7,990 nt of DNA. It comes from JBECKQ01 sp040235375. Its GTDB lineage: Bacteria > Planctomycetota > Phycisphaerae > UBA1845. The stretch is taken from the NCBI GenBank assembly GCA_040235375.1, contig JBECKQ010000076.1:1-7990 (forward strand), given 5' to 3'. Each line of letters opens with the position of its first letter. Positions within the stretch are counted from its first letter, which is position 1. Below are positions 6,886 through 7,990 of the stretch, piece by piece. Both the position numbers and the translations under genes were made by a program. Below the pieces are notes generated by a model. It was not told where the DNA came from and did not search any database. It saw nothing but the letters and a program-made list of their open reading frames with translations.

Positions 6886-7990
6886 TCAAGGCTGTTTGGC
6901 GTAGGCCGGGACGGCTTGGCCGGTCCAGTATTGCTGCGCGAGATCGACCGCCCGGGCGCCGAGTTCCCATCCCGCGGCACGCGAGCGCATATCGGCGTCC
7001 TGGAAGTGGATTCCGCCGTAACGGCGTGAGATGCCAGCCTCGTTCGAGGCATCCTCGAATGTCGGCCATTGCAGCATGACGATCTGAGACGGGCTGTGTT
7101 CGAACTTGTTGCGGCCGACGCCCACGATGTGCTGACCGAGCACGTCGGGAATGCCGTCGGCGTTGAAATCTTCGTCGAGCAGGACCGTCAGGTCGTCGGG
7201 GTTGTAGAACTCTCCGCTGCCGGTGAACTCGGTGAGCACGCGAGCGGCGGCGGCGCTGAACCCGCTGTGGCCGGACGTGTATTCGCTGAAAGCCGGCGTC
7301 ACGAACGTGAGCGACTGGTACGGCTGCCAGGTGCAACCGTCGATGAGCATCGTGCCCATGTCCGGCCCGCCCCAGGCGAGCACCTGCTGGCCGGCGTACC
7401 GGTTGCGGATCGCGGAGATCGGGCGGACATAATCGAAGACGCGCTTGCAGTCCCAGATGGCGATGCCCGCGTCGAACACGGCACCGCCGATTGCGAAGTA
7501 GAGCTTCACATCGTCGTCCAGCGTGTTGCGGTCGCGGTACGAAACCCCGTGCGCCAGTGCGTGCCAGTGGCCGGGCGGCGTTTCCGAGCGCGGTCCGTCG
7601 GCCCAGTATTCGGCGATCACTTTCTGCCGATCGGTGAGGTTGGCGCTCATCGTCAGAATCTCGTCGACCTGCTCGTTGTAGGCTTCGTCGTTGGTCATGG
7701 CCCGGCCGAGCGCATCGGTGTAGGGCTCGTCCGAACCGGCCATGGGCGGCGGCGGGAAGAAGTCGCTACGAAACGCGTGAATGCCGCCCATGGCGAACGG
7801 CTTGACGGCTCCCCAATGGGGATTGAGGAACGTCTGGTCCGTGTAGGTGGACGGGTCGCTGTCGTCGATGATCGGGTTGCCGTGCTCGTCGACGAGTGCG
7901 CCGGTGGGCACGCGCAAGGGCTGCCAGTGATTGGGATCGAAATGGGCGCCGCCGGGGGCGCCGTCGGACGAGGGATCGGCGCTGTTGAGG
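6886..7990 (-). CDS. Vanadium-dependent haloperoxidase / PAP2-type acid phosphatase family protein, N-terminus outside window
   Basis: 367 residues are visible; the frame is open through base 7990, so the gene is cut by the window edge and its true start and any signal peptide are not seen. All three active-site motifs of the vanadium haloperoxidase/class A acid phosphatase superfamily are present: KxxxxxxRP (Lys182 to Pro190, KRVFDYVRP), SGH (239-241, in EYTSGHSGFSAAAA) and RxxxxxH (Arg322 to His328, RRYGGIH). These bind vanadate or phosphate, with the SGH histidine as acid-base and the last histidine as covalent ligand. Members either oxidise halides with peroxide or hydrolyse phosphate esters; sequence alone does not separate these. 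A DFNADGIPD stretch (274-282) between the second and third motifs looks like a calcium-binding loop. The first visible part, with DPNHWQPL, resembles the usual lead-in to this family's helical core. A TTG at 7917 is internal and not a start. The gene ends 22 bases before the terminator. Confidence 0.88.
   Translation of the reverse strand, partial: LNSADPSSDGAPGGAHFDPNHWQPLRVPTGALVDEHGNPIIDDSDPSTYTDQTFLNPHWGAVKPFAMGGIHAFRSDFFPPPPMAGSDEPYTDALGRAMTNDEAYNEQVDEILTMSANLTDRQKVIAEYWADGPRSETPPGHWHALAHGVSYRDRNTLDDDVKLYFAIGGAVFDAGIAIWDCKRVFDYVRPISAIRNRYAGQQVLAWGGPDMGTMLIDGCTWQPYQSLTFVTPAFSEYTSGHSGFSAAAARVLTEFTGSGEFYNPDDLTVLLDEDFNADGIPDVLGQHIVGVGRNKFEHSPSQIVMLQWPTFEDASNEAGISRRYGGIHFQDADMRSRAAGWELGARAVDLAQQYWTGQAVPAYAKQP

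Overview
This 8 kb, GC-rich window (no computed GC figure; judged by eye) carries four protein-coding genes and no RNA genes, CRISPR arrays or insertion sequences that I can see. The best guess for the host is a member of the Planctomycetota (possibly Phycisphaerae-like or an uncultured relative). Two things point there. One is the C-terminal dockerin-like signature of the first gene, two Asp/Gly-rich loops each followed by an acidic-Phe/Tyr helix. The other is a large membrane-anchored Ser/Thr kinase with TPR repeats and the 'DLETICLKA...RYLRRAPIRARR' juxtamembrane style common in that phylum. The assignment is an inference from protein style, not from a marker gene.

Layout. (1) 76-1914, plus strand: a secreted PQQ-type glucose/sorbosone dehydrogenase beta-propeller. 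Its C-terminus carries a type 1 copper (cupredoxin) domain set between the two halves of a dockerin-like calcium-binding repeat. (2) 2114-4429, minus strand: a Hanks-type Ser/Thr protein kinase with a long acidic insert in the kinase domain, one transmembrane helix, a coiled coil and C-terminal TPRs. Genes 1 and 2 converge on a short gap with a strong stem-loop (2015-2045). (3) A 427-base divergent intergenic region (4430-4856) with two related palindromes near the kinase start. (4) 4857-6665, plus strand: a ClC-family chloride channel/transporter with C-terminal CBS domains. (5) 6666-6885: a 220-base convergent gap ending in a clear, nearly symmetric bidirectional terminator (6827-6864). (6) 6886 to beyond 7990, minus strand: a vanadium-dependent haloperoxidase / PAP2-type acid phosphatase whose N-terminus lies outside the window.

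The genes alternate in strand, so each is probably its own transcription unit. There is no operon and no evident shared pathway. Two products (the dehydrogenase and, by family habit, the haloperoxidase) are likely extracytoplasmic, and two (kinase, ClC) are inner-membrane proteins. I do not see a clear new multi-gene system. The most interesting items are the nested cupredoxin-in-dockerin architecture, the acidic insert in the kinase, and the paired palindromes in the kinase leader.
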